Below, piece after piece: positions 36,108 to 45,583 of a stretch of 64,000 bases of DNA. The stretch is taken from NCBI GenBank assembly GCA_903927345.1, contig CAIYMO010000014.1, positions 78,040 to 142,039 of the forward strand. Reading direction: 5' to 3'. The notes beneath the pieces are model-generated. The model saw nothing but the letters and a program-made list of their open reading frames with translations, made no database searches and was not told where the DNA came from. Source of the DNA: an uncultured Armatimonadota bacterium (GTDB taxonomy: Bacteria > Armatimonadota > Fimbriimonadia > Fimbriimonadales > Fimbriimonadaceae). Both the position numbers and the translations under genes were made by a program. The first letter of the stretch is position 1; every line of letters begins with the position of its first letter.

Positions 36108-36714
36108 ACGTGTACGTAAGAACGAAGGTGTAGTTCGCCTCTGTCGCAAAGTCGTGTGGCTTCGTGTAAATCCCTTGGAGCACGAGGCCACTTTTCATTG
36201 TGTAGAAGAGGCTATAAGCACTCGAACCCGTGGAGTTGCCCACATACTCAGCAGAGCATCCCCATTGTTGGCTAAAGGCGTGGTCAAAACCAAAAACCCC
36301 TCGGTCTTCATCATCATGCTGATATCCAAAGTGGAGGTTGTAGTCACCAATCGTGTATCGGCCGTACTCAAAGTGAGAAACCGCATCGGAGGAGAGCCCC
36401 TGCCATCCAAATCCGAAGGCAAACTTCTCGTCTTTGGACCGATAGGGCGTGAACTTCAGGCCAAACGTGTGGCTACCCAAAAAGTCAGCAATCCCCGAGA
36501 CTTCTGCAACATCAAACAGACCAAGAACATAGTTGTGAGAGTGCAGATACTGACCCGTCAACTTAGAATCTGCTGACGTAAAGTTATGATTAAACTGAAA
36601 TTCACGATGACCGAGAACATCCGCTACCGGATAATTGATCAGTGCCGAAACTTGTGCATTTGCGCCAGCAGACAATGCTGCAAATGCAGTGAAGCATATT
36701 AACCCTTTATACAT
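36097..36714 (-). CDS. Predicted outer-membrane beta-barrel protein
   Basis: 205 residues from the ATG at 36714, which begins a good signal peptide (MYKGLICFTAFAALSAGANA, cleavage after ANA). The mature part is a series of amphipathic strands rich in Tyr, Phe, His and Gly (for example YTIGDYNLHFGYQHDD and GLVLQGIYTKPHD). It ends in strand TYTFRI, consistent with an eight-stranded barrel in an outer membrane. No family name can be given. Its presence is one argument for a diderm cell. Confidence 0.7.
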   Translation of the reverse strand: MYKGLICFTAFAALSAGANAQVSALINYPVADVLGHREFQFNHNFTSADSKLTGQYLHSHNYVLGLFDVAEVSGIADFLGSHTFGLKFTPYRSKDEKFAFGFGWQGLSSDAVSHFEYGRYTIGDYNLHFGYQHDDEDRGVFGFDHAFSQQWGCSAEYVGNSTGSSAYSLFYTMKSGLVLQGIYTKPHDFATEANYTFVLTYTFRI

Positions 36715-36799
36715 TTCCAAACCCCAAGAGCTCAAGCCGAGCCCAATGACGGGGTGATTCCATCAGCCGTTCAGGCAAAGCGCTGAACGAAATACGGGG

Positions 36800-38107
36800 T
36801 TATAGCCCCAAGAGAGTCATTAAGCGACTCACAACCTTCACCGGATCGTGGCGAACAAAGTCGCTTTCACTCATGAAGTTTCCGCTAATCACACGAAGCC
36901 CCATGGCCCGAATGCGGTCAATATCGGGGTCAACAAGGTTCTGTCCCACCGTTCGGTACTTCTCCAACGCTTCCTGCGAAGGCACGCCCGTATTGACCAC
37001 CACGTAATCAAAGACGCGCTCCTTCACCTGGGCCAAAATCGCGCTTACGTGCTCACTCGCGCTAAACGTGTCGCTCTCGCCAGGTTGCGTCATCACGTTG
37101 CAAATGTAAACCTTCAACGCCCGACTATCGCGCATCGCCGCCGCGACGCCCGGGATCAGCAAATTAGGGATCACCGAAGTGTAAACACTCCCCGGCCCCA
37201 CACAAATCAGATCGGCATCCGCAATCGCTTCCAGCGAAGGTAGGTAAGGCTGAACGTTATCCGGCGACAGTCGAAGCTCTTTTATCCGTCGCCCTGCCGC
37301 GACAATCTCAGTCTCCCCCCGAATCTCCAGGTCGCCATCAAGGACCGCCCGAAGTCCAACATGGTCCAGCGTCGAAGGCATCACCTGACCGCGAATCGCC
37401 AAAACCTCAGAAGCAATGTTAATCGCCCGCTCAAAGTCCCCCTGAGCCTGATCCACCAGTGCTGCGATGAGCAAATTCCCCATCGCATGGCCGCTCAGCG
37501 ATCCGCTATCGCGAAATCGGTGCTGGAACAGATCGGTCATCGCCTTTTCTGCATCCGCCAAAGCAACCAAGCAGTTCCGGATATCCCCCGGAGGAATCAT
37601 GCCTTTATCCTGAATCAGTCGCCCCGACGATCCGCCATCATCGGTGACCGTAACCACCGCCGTGATATTCGACGAATGCTGCTTCCATCCTCGAAGCAAC
37701 GTCGACAGACCCGTGCCTCCGCCCAACGCCACAATCCGTGGGCCCGAAGCTAGCTGTTGACGCCGGACATAAACGTCAACACGTCCGCCCGTCATCGAAG
37801 GGTTCAGTGTCTCAATAACGTGGATAAATGCCAAGCGAATCGCAAGAATAATCAGCGCCGCGCCGAGCAGCAGAAGCGCCGCCCCAACCCAGTGAATCGC
37901 CAAATCCGTCTGATCAGCGTCGGCGACGTTTCCTAAAGCAACCGACGAAGCCGCATGCAACTCCCGAGTCAATCCTTGAATCTGAACGTTGAACGCCATG
38001 AGTGACCCAACCAGCGTTCCGACAAAACCGATCAGCAAAAAGACAGCGGCACGCCAAACCCCCACCGTAGGGGCAAGCGCGTGGCGGAGCTTGTGGCGTC
38101 GTATCAC
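36800..38107 (-). CDS. yvcK: YvcK/CofD-like protein with N-terminal membrane anchor
   Basis: Gluconeogenesis-factor family, UDP-GlcNAc-binding proteins that affect peptidoglycan precursor supply. 435 residues. Two membrane helices (about 18-38 and 72-95) precede the conserved domain starting IVALGGGTGLSTLLRG, then VTDDGGSSGRL, PPGDIRNCLVALA and GPGSVYTSVIPNLL. The anchored form is longer than the roughly 320-residue soluble B. subtilis YvcK. It overlaps the upstream PF04020 gene by 4 bp (same strand), which suggests a cell-envelope operon. Classical partners RapZ and WhiA are not in the window. Confidence 0.92.
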   Translation of the reverse strand: MIRRHKLRHALAPTVGVWRAAVFLLIGFVGTLVGSLMAFNVQIQGLTRELHAASSVALGNVADADQTDLAIHWVGAALLLLGAALIILAIRLAFIHVIETLNPSMTGGRVDVYVRRQQLASGPRIVALGGGTGLSTLLRGWKQHSSNITAVVTVTDDGGSSGRLIQDKGMIPPGDIRNCLVALADAEKAMTDLFQHRFRDSGSLSGHAMGNLLIAALVDQAQGDFERAINIASEVLAIRGQVMPSTLDHVGLRAVLDGDLEIRGETEIVAAGRRIKELRLSPDNVQPYLPSLEAIADADLICVGPGSVYTSVIPNLLIPGVAAAMRDSRALKVYICNVMTQPGESDTFSASEHVSAILAQVKERVFDYVVVNTGVPSQEALEKYRTVGQNLVDPDIDRIRAMGLRVISGNFMSESDFVRHDPVKVVSRLMTLLGL

Positions 38108-38496
38108 TCTTTCTCGTCAGGCAAGAATACGCCTAACGCTCCGTTGATGGCAGAAATAAGGAGCGAAGCCACAAAAGCCGCCGCAAACCCTTTGATGCCG
38201 TCATCAACGATTTGGAACCCAAGCTTAAACCGCGCCGCAAAGTAAAGCACTCCCGCATTAACAACAAGCGAGAAGAAGCCCAACGTAAGGCAGCTCAAAG
38301 GAAGCGTGATGAGCTTCAAAAGTTTCCCGAGCGTGACATTCAGGAAGGCAAGCAATGCCACCCCAACCATCAAAGTAAGGAACTGCGAAACTCCTTCGGC
38401 ATGAGCCTGGAAACCAAGCCCAAGAGCTTGGCAAAGTAGGGAGGCGGCAAACACAGAAACTGCCAGAAGCACCCACCGGATGAAGACTCGTTTCAT
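38104..38496 (-). CDS. PF04020-type membrane protein (phage-holin-like/YvlD family)
   Basis: 130 residues with four hydrophobic segments (about 7-27, 38-58, 66-88 and 100-122) and a short charged tail (LPDEKE). The pattern KLLKLITLPLSCLTLGFFSLVVNAG is typical of the YvlD family, often called phage holin family 4. These are chromosomal membrane proteins of unknown function, not prophage genes; nothing else phage-like is nearby. Overlaps yvcK start by 4 bp. Confidence 0.85.
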   Translation of the reverse strand: MKRVFIRWVLLAVSVFAASLLCQALGLGFQAHAEGVSQFLTLMVGVALLAFLNVTLGKLLKLITLPLSCLTLGFFSLVVNAGVLYFAARFKLGFQIVDDGIKGFAAAFVASLLISAINGALGVFLPDEKE

Positions 38497-38540
38497 GTTC
38501 GCTCATTCCTATTATGGCGCGGGTCATACTCTTAAGGTCG

Positions 38541-41102
38541 ATGACCGCCAAAACGCCTATGCTCCAGCAGTATTTCTCGGTGAAATCCGAAAATCCTGGG
38601 GTGCTTCTCGCAATGCGAGTTGGCGACTTCTACGAGTTTTACGGAGAAGACGCCGAAATCGCTGCGGCGTCTCTCGAAATCACCCTCACCGGGCGGGAAG
38701 ATGGGTCCAACGGGCGAGTCTCAATGGCCGGCGTCCCCTTCCACGCCGTCGAACGCTACCTAGCCAAGCTGCTCCAAAAAGGACACAAGGTCGCGATCTG
38801 CGATCAGCTTGAGGACACAAAAGCCGCCAAAGGCTTGGTGAAGCGTGGCGTCACCAGAGTTATGACACCCGGAACCGTTCTAGAGGACTCGCTCCTCGAA
38901 GCCGGCCGAAACAACTTCCTCGCCGCCCTCTGCGTCAACGACGGTACCCTCGGTCTCGCCATGCTCGATCCCTCCACCGGAGAGTTCATGGTTACCGAAA
39001 TGGTCGGTGGCGAAGCCCAAGAAAGGCTCCTCCAAGAACTCGCGAGAGTGAGACCATCGGAGCTCCTCCTCGGCAAAGACGCCGACGCCTACGGTGAGGT
39101 TGCCCGAAATGCCCTCGGCTCGACCACAACCGATTTCGCCCAACCTCGGCTCGATCAAGCCACTCGCAAACTCCAAGAAACCTTCGGAGTCTCCTCCCTC
39201 AGCGGTTTCGGCTGCGCTGACAAACCGTCCGCCGTCACCGCGGCCTCAATGATCATCGCCTACGCCGAGCGAAACAAGCTCGACCTCGGTCACCTCCAAG
39301 GACTCGCAACCTACTCCGTCGAAGGCTTCATGCGCCTCGACCCAGCCACCCGCCGCTCCCTCGAACTCACCCAAAACCTCGCCGATGGCTCTCGCCGATT
39401 CACCCTCCTCGGAGTCCTCGACCAAACCTGCACCCCCATGGGCGCAAGGCTACTCCGTCGATGGATTGAGCAACCCCTTCTCGACACCCAAGAGATCAAA
39501 CGACGGCACGACGCCGTCGCCCGGTTCCTCGGCTCCTCCATTCATCGCGGCGACCTGCGCGACGCCCTCCGCGGGCTCAGTGACATCGAACGACTTGTCT
39601 CCCGCTGTAGCGCAAACCTCGCCGGACCCCGCGATCTCGCTGCCCTCCGAGCCACCCTCCTCGGACTCCCAAAGGTCCTCGCCCCGGCCGAGAAGCTCGG
39701 CTTCGGACGCATCCAAGAACTCATCGAGCAAGTCCAATCTCACGGCGAACTTGCCTCACTTCTGAACAAAGCAATCGTCCCCGAACCACCCCACACGATC
39801 CGCGACGGCGGCGTCATCCGTCCCGACTACGACCACGAACTCGACAAACTCCGAGAGCTAGGCCGAGATGGCAAAAACTTCATCGCCGGACTCGAAGCGG
39901 GCGAACGCGAAAAGACCGGGATCAACACCCTGAAAATCGGCTTCAACTCCGTCTTCGGCTACTACATCGAAGTCACCAAACAGCACACCGCCAAGGTCCC
40001 CGCTGAATACATCCGCAAACAAACCACCGCAAACGCCGAACGCTACATCACCGCCGAACTGAAAGACCACGAAGCTCAAGTCCTCGGCGCCGAAGAAAAA
40101 GCCACCGCTCTCGAGTCGGACCTCTTCAACCGCATCCGACTAAGAGTCGCCGAACACGCCGGAGCCCTCCTCCAAACCGCCCGCGCTGTCGCCGAAATCG
40201 ACGTCCTCGCAACCTACGCCGAAATCGCGTCCCTCCGAGGCTACGTCCGACCAGAAATCGTCGAGGAAGACGTCCTCGAAATGGACTCCGGTCGCCACCC
40301 CGTCGTCGAAGCCAACACCTCCAACTTCGTCCCCAACGATCTCGCCATCGGCGACGAAACCCCCCGAACCCTCATCATCACCGGCCCCAACATGGCAGGG
40401 AAGTCCACATACCTTCGCCAAGCCGCCCTTGTGTGCCTTATGGCTCAGATCGGCTGCTACGTGCCCGCCAAACGTGTACGAATTGGGATCATCGATCGCA
40501 TCTTCGCCCGCATCGGCGCCAAGGACGAACTGGCCACCGGACAGAGCACCTTCATGGTCGAAATGGTCGAGTCCGCAAACATCCTCAACCACGCTACCGA
40601 CCGCTCCCTCGTCATCCTCGACGAAGTCGGACGGGGCACCTCAACCTACGACGGCCTCGCCATCGCCTGGGCCATGATTGAGCACTTGGTCGAAACCCGC
40701 AGCAAAACCCTCTTTGCTACCCACTACCACCAGCTCAACACCATCGCCGAAACGGTTCCAACCGTCAAGAACTTCCGTGTCAGCGTCGAAGAGTTTGGTG
40801 ACGACATTGTCTGGACCCACCGAGTCCTCCCCGGCGGAGCCGATCGCTCCTACGGAATCCACGTCGCCCGAATGGCCGGCGTCCCCGGTACCGTCCTGAG
40901 AAGAGCCCAAGAAATCCTCAGCGAACTCGAGCAAGACAAACCGCCCACCCCCGTCGAAACCCAAACCAAGCGTCTCCAAATGACCCTCTTCGAGTTCGAC
41001 GCCCCGCCAGTGGTCGAGGCATTAGAAAAGCTGGACATCAATCAGCTAACGCCGATCGATGCCCTACGCCTCCTTGACGAGTGGAAGAAGAAGTTCCTTT
41101 AA
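38541..41102 (+). CDS. mutS: DNA mismatch repair protein MutS
   Basis: Recognises mismatches and starts repair. 853 residues from the ATG at 38541, chosen because the family begins TPMLQQYFSVK directly after it and TACTCT lies 8 nt upstream; an in-frame start at 38514 adds unconserved residues. The mismatch-reading loop GDFYEFYGEDA is near the N-terminus. The connector, lever and clamp domains follow. The ATPase has P-loop GPNMAGKST (K621), DEVGRGTSTYDG and FATHYHQL. C-terminal helix-turn-helix present. Length is normal. No mutL in the window. Stop shares TTAA with the convergent pepF. Confidence 0.97.
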   Translation: MTAKTPMLQQYFSVKSENPGVLLAMRVGDFYEFYGEDAEIAAASLEITLTGREDGSNGRVSMAGVPFHAVERYLAKLLQKGHKVAICDQLEDTKAAKGLVKRGVTRVMTPGTVLEDSLLEAGRNNFLAALCVNDGTLGLAMLDPSTGEFMVTEMVGGEAQERLLQELARVRPSELLLGKDADAYGEVARNALGSTTTDFAQPRLDQATRKLQETFGVSSLSGFGCADKPSAVTAASMIIAYAERNKLDLGHLQGLATYSVEGFMRLDPATRRSLELTQNLADGSRRFTLLGVLDQTCTPMGARLLRRWIEQPLLDTQEIKRRHDAVARFLGSSIHRGDLRDALRGLSDIERLVSRCSANLAGPRDLAALRATLLGLPKVLAPAEKLGFGRIQELIEQVQSHGELASLLNKAIVPEPPHTIRDGGVIRPDYDHELDKLRELGRDGKNFIAGLEAGEREKTGINTLKIGFNSVFGYYIEVTKQHTAKVPAEYIRKQTTANAERYITAELKDHEAQVLGAEEKATALESDLFNRIRLRVAEHAGALLQTARAVAEIDVLATYAEIASLRGYVRPEIVEEDVLEMDSGRHPVVEANTSNFVPNDLAIGDETPRTLIITGPNMAGKSTYLRQAALVCLMAQIGCYVPAKRVRIGIIDRIFARIGAKDELATGQSTFMVEMVESANILNHATDRSLVILDEVGRGTSTYDGLAIAWAMIEHLVETRSKTLFATHYHQLNTIAETVPTVKNFRVSVEEFGDDIVWTHRVLPGGADRSYGIHVARMAGVPGTVLRRAQEILSELEQDKPPTPVETQTKRLQMTLFEFDAPPVVEALEKLDINQLTPIDALRLLDEWKKKFL

Positions 41103-42892
41103 AGCTCGACCACTGAGTGCAGCCGCTCGAACTCCGACATGATGTTCTCCAGCGCCGCAAACCCGCCGCGCCAGAACTCCTCGCTCCGAAGGTCGATATC
41201 CAACATCCCCATCAACTCCGCCGGAGTCTTTGAGCCACCAAGCTTCAATACCTCCACGTACCGATCTGCGAACCCAGGGCCTGCCTTCTTTGCCATTTCA
41301 TACAAGCTGAGAACCAATAGCTCACCAAACGAGTACGCATAAACATAGAACGGCGAGCCCGTAAAGTGCCCCACATACATCCACCAGGACCGGTGCTGCT
41401 CGCCCAGCGCAACCGAGTCGCCAAACATCGCCTGCAACTCTTCCTGCCAGATCGAACCAAACTCCTCCGCCGTCAGTTCGCCCTCAGTGCGTCGCTTGTT
41501 GTGCGCACCCTTCTCGAACTGATACATCGCCGCCTGTCGGAAAACCGTCGCAAAAATCCCTTCGATCTTGCCTGCGTAAAGGGCCAACTTGTCCTTATCC
41601 GAAGCCCCCGCCACCAGCTTCTCAAACACCAGCATTTCGCCAAATGTCGAAGCCAGCTCCGCCAAAGGCAGAGTTCCGTGATAGTTGAAGTACGACTGCT
41701 CCCGGCTATACGAAGCATGGACACCATGGCCCAGCTCGTGCGCCAACGTCATCACATCGTCCATCTTGTCCAAATAGCTCTGAAGCAATACCGGGTGCGT
41801 ATCTGGCGTGTTGTAAGAACAGAACGCCCCGCCCATCTTCCCCTTACGAGGCTCGGCATCAATCCAGTTCTTCTCAAAGAACTCCGATCCCTTCTCCGCC
41901 ATATCCGCCGAGAACGCCCCAAATGCCCCAAGGACAATCTCCTGCGCACGGGACCAAGACACCTTCTCCTCCGCCGCAAACAAAGGCGCGTACCGATCAA
42001 TATGCGTCAGTTCCTCAAGCCCAAGAATCGACCGCTTCACCCGGTAGTATCGAGCCACCAAAGGATAGAACTCACGGCACAGTCGAATGACTAGCTCAAC
42101 CGTCTCCTGATCCAGCTCGTTGGAAAGGTGCCGCGACTGCTCGGCAAACTCAAACTTCCGCAGCCGATCATCAATCGCCTTATCTTGCAGAAGCGTGTTG
42201 AAAATAAACGTCAACACGCGCTCCTGCTCCTTCAGACCCACCGAGAACGAATCCGCCGCCGCTTGTCGCGTCGCCCGGTCTTCGTGCCGCAACAGCGCCA
42301 ACACTTCCTGCTGACTCTTCTCCTGCTCCGAGCCTTCAAGCGAAATCCGATAAACATGATTCGCCGTCACCTCATCAAAAAGTCGGTTCCAAGCCCGCGA
42401 TCCCGTGTTCGCAAGCTCCTCCATCAGCACCTCCTCCTTCTCCGAAAGTCGGTACTTAGAGTAAGTGCGCGAAACGTGAATGTGGTGCAAGAAATTCGCC
42501 AGCAAAGGTTCGCCCAACAGCGGATCAATCACCGCCTCAGGAACCGCCTGGAGCTCAAGCTCAAAGAACATTAACTTGACCTGGAGCTCCGTCGCCCGCT
42601 CTGTCTGATCCTGCATAAACGCCCCATTCTCAGGCTTGCTCACATCGGCGGCAAACACCAAATTCGCATAAGTGATCGGCTTCACGATCAAAACCGTAAT
42701 CGCTTCAAGCTCAGTCAGCGCCTCGGCCAAAACCGCCGCCGTCAACGACGAAGTGTTAATCTTCCCCCGGTACGCCGCTGCAAACGCATCCGCCCGCTCA
42801 TGAGCCTCCTTCCAACTCGCCTCAATCTTCGGGTCATCAGACGAGGAGAACAAAGCCGAGAGATCCCACCGGATCGGAGTTGTGGTTGACAT
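41099..42892 (-). CDS. pepF: Oligoendopeptidase F (M3B family)
   Basis: Cytoplasmic zinc metallopeptidase that degrades short peptides. 597 residues from the ATG at 42892, selected because CATAAT stands 6 nt upstream and the conserved WDLSALF block follows closely. The M3 zinc site HELGHGVHASYS is in the last third. The sequence around YSREQSYFNYHGTLPLAELASTFGEM is typical of PepF. Divergent from the aldehyde dehydrogenase, with 54 bp between starts. Confidence 0.95.
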   Translation of the reverse strand: MSTTTPIRWDLSALFSSSDDPKIEASWKEAHERADAFAAAYRGKINTSSLTAAVLAEALTELEAITVLIVKPITYANLVFAADVSKPENGAFMQDQTERATELQVKLMFFELELQAVPEAVIDPLLGEPLLANFLHHIHVSRTYSKYRLSEKEEVLMEELANTGSRAWNRLFDEVTANHVYRISLEGSEQEKSQQEVLALLRHEDRATRQAAADSFSVGLKEQERVLTFIFNTLLQDKAIDDRLRKFEFAEQSRHLSNELDQETVELVIRLCREFYPLVARYYRVKRSILGLEELTHIDRYAPLFAAEEKVSWSRAQEIVLGAFGAFSADMAEKGSEFFEKNWIDAEPRKGKMGGAFCSYNTPDTHPVLLQSYLDKMDDVMTLAHELGHGVHASYSREQSYFNYHGTLPLAELASTFGEMLVFEKLVAGASDKDKLALYAGKIEGIFATVFRQAAMYQFEKGAHNKRRTEGELTAEEFGSIWQEELQAMFGDSVALGEQHRSWWMYVGHFTGSPFYVYAYSFGELLVLSLYEMAKKAGPGFADRYVEVLKLGGSKTPAELMGMLDIDLRSEEFWRGGFAALENIMSEFERLHSVVEL

Positions 42893-42898
42893 GCCTAC

Positions 42899-42940
42899 AT
42901 TATGAAGTTTCAACGCGACCAAGTTCCGACCATCCATAAT
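42899..42940. promoter_or_regulatory. Divergent promoter region pepF / aldehyde dehydrogenase
   Basis: Minus strand CATAAT (42899-42904), 6 nt before the pepF ATG. Plus strand CATAAT (42935-42940), 6 nt before the ATG at 42947. Two identical boxes at identical distance on opposite strands are a strong example of the leaderless pattern. Confidence 0.55.
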
Positions 42941-42946
42941 CTAGTC

Positions 42947-44440
42947 ATGAATTCAAACGAAGTGATTGCCAAGCTCATTCCTAATCTCAGCAAGTCTCTT
43001 GGCAACGATCTTGTCGTCACCACTCCAGTCAATGGCTCCGAACTTGCTTCACTCGCGTTCGATACCGCTCAATCCATTGAAGCGAAAATCTCCCAAAGCG
43101 TACAAGCATTCCGCACCTGGCGCGATGTCCCAGGTCCCAAAAGAGGCGAGCTTATCCGGCAATTCGGAAACAAACTGCGCGAGCACAAAGAAGACCTCTC
43201 CACCCTCGTCAGCCTCGAATGCGGCAAGATCCTCGAAGAAGGCCGCGGCGAAGTTCAAGAGATGATCGACATCTGCGATTTCGCCGTCGGAATCTCTCGC
43301 CAGCTCTACGGTCTCACCATCGCCAGTGAACGAAAGAACCACACGATGCAAGAAAACTGGCTCCCGCTCGGCCCAGTCGGCATCATCTCCGCCTTCAACT
43401 TCCCAGTCGCAGTCTGGGCGTGGAATGCCGCCCTCGCCATCGTCTGCGGTGACAGCGTCCTCTGGAAGCCCAGCGAAAAAACTCCGCTTACCGCCCTCGC
43501 CTGCCAAGCCCTCTTCGAGCAAACCTGCGAAGAGTTCGGCGAGGCCCCCGCCCACCTCTCCCAAGTCATCATCGGCGCCCGAGAGCAAGGTGAGCAAATG
43601 GTCGACGACCACCGAATCCCCCTCATCTCCGCCACCGGATCAACCCGAATGGGCCAAGCCGTCGGCCAAAAGGTCGCCGCACGATTCGGCAAGTCTCTCC
43701 TCGAGCTCGGCGGAAACAACGCAATGATCATCGCCCCAAGCGCTGATCTCGCCATTGCAATCCCGAGCATCCTCTTCGGCTCCGTCGGAACCGCCGGCCA
43801 ACGCTGCACAACCACCCGCCGCGTCTTCGTCCACACCAGCATCTTCGACCAGGTCTACAACTCCCTCAAAACCGCCTACACAAGCCTCGGCGAAAACAAA
43901 GTCGGCTCCCCCCTGGAAGCCAGCACCCTCGTCGGTCCACTCATCGACGAAGCAAGCTTCAACGGAATGCAGTCCGCCCTCGACCGAGTCAAACCCGAAG
44001 CCGTCGAGATCATCGGCGGACAACGAGTCGACCGCCCTGGCTACTACGTCAAACCCGCCCTTGTCCGGCTTAACAAGCAGAGCGAAACCATTTTCACCGA
44101 AACCTTTGCTCCCATCACCTACGTGATGCCTTACGAAGACCTTAACCAGGTTATCGAAGACCACAACGCGGTACCCCAAGGCCTCAGTAGCGCAATCATG
44201 ACCACCGACGTCCGCGAAGCCGAATTCTTCAAGCGTTACAGCGACTGCGGCATCGCCAACGTCAATATCGGCACCAGCGGAGCCGAAATCGGCGGAGCCT
44301 TCGGCGGCGAAAAGGAAACCGGCGGCGGACGCGAATCCGGCTCCGATTCCTGGAAGGCCTACATGCGCCGCCAAACCAGCACCACCTACTTCGGAACCGA
44401 ACGCCCCGCACTCGCCCAAGGCATTCGGTTCGACGTCTAG
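42947..44440 (+). CDS. Aldehyde dehydrogenase, ALDH7-like (aminoadipate-semialdehyde type)
   Basis: 497 residues from the ATG at 42947, with CATAAT 6 nt upstream. NAD(P)-dependent oxidation of an aldehyde to the acid. The catalytic Glu is in LLELGGNNA and the catalytic Cys in GTAGQRCTTTRR. Early AFNFPVAVWAWN and late GGAFGGEKETGGGRESGSDSW fit the ALDH7 (AmaB/antiquitin) group that acts on alpha-aminoadipate semialdehyde in lysine catabolism. No other lysine-degradation gene is near, so the physiological substrate remains open. Confidence 0.92.
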   Translation: MNSNEVIAKLIPNLSKSLGNDLVVTTPVNGSELASLAFDTAQSIEAKISQSVQAFRTWRDVPGPKRGELIRQFGNKLREHKEDLSTLVSLECGKILEEGRGEVQEMIDICDFAVGISRQLYGLTIASERKNHTMQENWLPLGPVGIISAFNFPVAVWAWNAALAIVCGDSVLWKPSEKTPLTALACQALFEQTCEEFGEAPAHLSQVIIGAREQGEQMVDDHRIPLISATGSTRMGQAVGQKVAARFGKSLLELGGNNAMIIAPSADLAIAIPSILFGSVGTAGQRCTTTRRVFVHTSIFDQVYNSLKTAYTSLGENKVGSPLEASTLVGPLIDEASFNGMQSALDRVKPEAVEIIGGQRVDRPGYYVKPALVRLNKQSETIFTETFAPITYVMPYEDLNQVIEDHNAVPQGLSSAIMTTDVREAEFFKRYSDCGIANVNIGTSGAEIGGAFGGEKETGGGRESGSDSWKAYMRRQTSTTYFGTERPALAQGIRFDV

Positions 44441-44465
44441 ATTCCTATAACTATCAGCATTTTAA

Positions 44466-44495
44466 TATGTATTCCTAACTGAATAGGAACACATA
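44466..44495. repeat. AT-rich inverted repeat
   Basis: Two 12-bp arms (44466-44477 and 44484-44495), 11 of 12 complementary, around loop ACTGAA. It lies 25 bp after the dehydrogenase stop and 27 bp before the small gene at 44523. No T-tract follows, so it may be an operator or an RNA hairpin rather than a simple terminator. Confidence 0.6.
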
Positions 44496-44522
44496 TGCCC
44501 GGCTGTGAATCAATATTCACTC

Positions 44523-44711
44523 ATGGCGGAATTAAAGCCGGTGATCGTCGTGTGCCACGAAGTTCACCATGTTGACGAGTTCGAATTCCGACTCGGGCAT
44601 CTGCCCGAGGTGGGTGAGATCGTGTCGATCGGTCAATCCGAATATGAAGTGATCCTCTGGGTCGAAGGCACCGCCGTTCCCGAGCGTATTATTCATGTAG
44701 CCCCTCTCTGA
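44523..44711 (+). CDS. Small hypothetical protein
   Basis: 62 residues from the ATG at 44523; a GTG at 44505 would add six residues. Not recognised. Acidic, with alternating beta-like stretches (KPVIVVCHEVHHVDEFEF, EVGEIVSIGQSEYEVILWVEG), so probably a small single-domain beta protein. It lies between the inverted repeat and the DUF1684 gene (28-bp gap), and may share its transcript. Codon use is like the neighbours. Confidence 0.55.
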   Translation: MAELKPVIVVCHEVHHVDEFEFRLGHLPEVGEIVSIGQSEYEVILWVEGTAVPERIIHVAPL

Positions 44712-44739
44712 AGCCGAAGACCTTCAGGCACAACCCAAC

Positions 44740-45555
44740 ATGATCACCACCGCTCTCGCAATCGCCCTCACCTTCGCAGACCTAAACGCCGAAGAATCCA
44801 AATGGCGCGCCGAGCGCGAAACCAATCTGAAGAAGCCAACCGGATGGCTCGCCGTCGCCGGACTCCACTGGCTCAAACCCGGCGTCAACCAAATCGGCTT
44901 CGGAACCGATATCGAAATCCGCACCGCCGAAGGCACCATCGAGTGGCAACCGGGCGAAAAATTCCACGCCAAGCTCCCCACCGGCGGCCGAACCCCCGAC
45001 TCCAAAGACTTCGACCAAGACGTCAACCAAAACGAAAAGCTCTACACCGGCGAAGTCACCTTCTCCATCATCCACCGAGGCGACCGCTACGGACTAAGAG
45101 TCTGGGACCCCAAAGCCCCCACCCGCACCAATTTTAAAGGCCTCGCCTGGTACGCACCGAAACCCGAATACAAAGTCAAAGCCAAGTTCGTCCCCTACAA
45201 AACGCCCCGCCAACTCCCCATCACCAATATCCTCGGCTACACCGAGCCTGCCCCTAACCCCGGCTACCTCAGCTTCACCCTCCGCGGCAAAAAGCTCCGC
45301 CTCGAGGCCATCGACGAAGGCGAAACCTACTTCCTCAACTTCAAAGACCAAACCAGCGGAACCACCACCTACCCCGCCGGCCGCTTCATCGACCTCGAAA
45401 AACGCAAAGACGGCAACTACGAACTCAACTTCAACCGAGCCTACAACCCGCCCTGCGCCTTCACCAACTTCGCCACCTGCCCGTTACCGCCAAAACAAAA
45501 CATCCTCAACGTCTCCATCGTAGCCGGCGAGAAAACCCACCATCCTGGGGCCTGA
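44740..45555 (+). CDS. DUF1684 family protein with altered C-terminus
   Basis: 271 residues. The N-terminus (MITTALAIALTFADLNA) is a likely signal peptide. The DUF1684 body has KPTGWLAVAGLHWLKPG, YRVWDP-like strands, and the family's closing signature FNRAYNPPCAFTNFATCPLPP followed by VAGEK. Family members usually end soon after that point. Here the last residues (THHPGA) are coded by a 54-bp sequence that occurs again 801 bp downstream, so the 3' end looks rebuilt. Function of DUF1684 is unknown; a role in envelope or lipid stress has not been shown. Confidence 0.85.
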   Translation: MITTALAIALTFADLNAEESKWRAERETNLKKPTGWLAVAGLHWLKPGVNQIGFGTDIEIRTAEGTIEWQPGEKFHAKLPTGGRTPDSKDFDQDVNQNEKLYTGEVTFSIIHRGDRYGLRVWDPKAPTRTNFKGLAWYAPKPEYKVKAKFVPYKTPRQLPITNILGYTEPAPNPGYLSFTLRGKKLRLEAIDEGETYFLNFKDQTSGTTTYPAGRFIDLEKRKDGNYELNFNRAYNPPCAFTNFATCPLPPKQNILNVSIVAGEKTHHPGA

Positions 45556-45556
45556 C
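45503..45556 (+). repeat. 54-bp direct repeat, copy 1 (3' end of DUF1684 gene)
   Basis: Covers the last 17 codons and stop of the DUF1684 gene plus one base. It matches 46304-46357 in 51 of 54 positions; the last 35 bases are identical. Confidence 0.9.
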
Positions 45557-45583
45557 AGCAACTTATGTCGTAACATTGTTCAC

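Noticed and set aside
38104..38496. Prophage remnant suggested by the 'phage holin' family name
   Set aside because: PF04020/YvlD proteins are ordinary chromosomal membrane proteins; no lysin, capsid, integrase or other phage gene is near.
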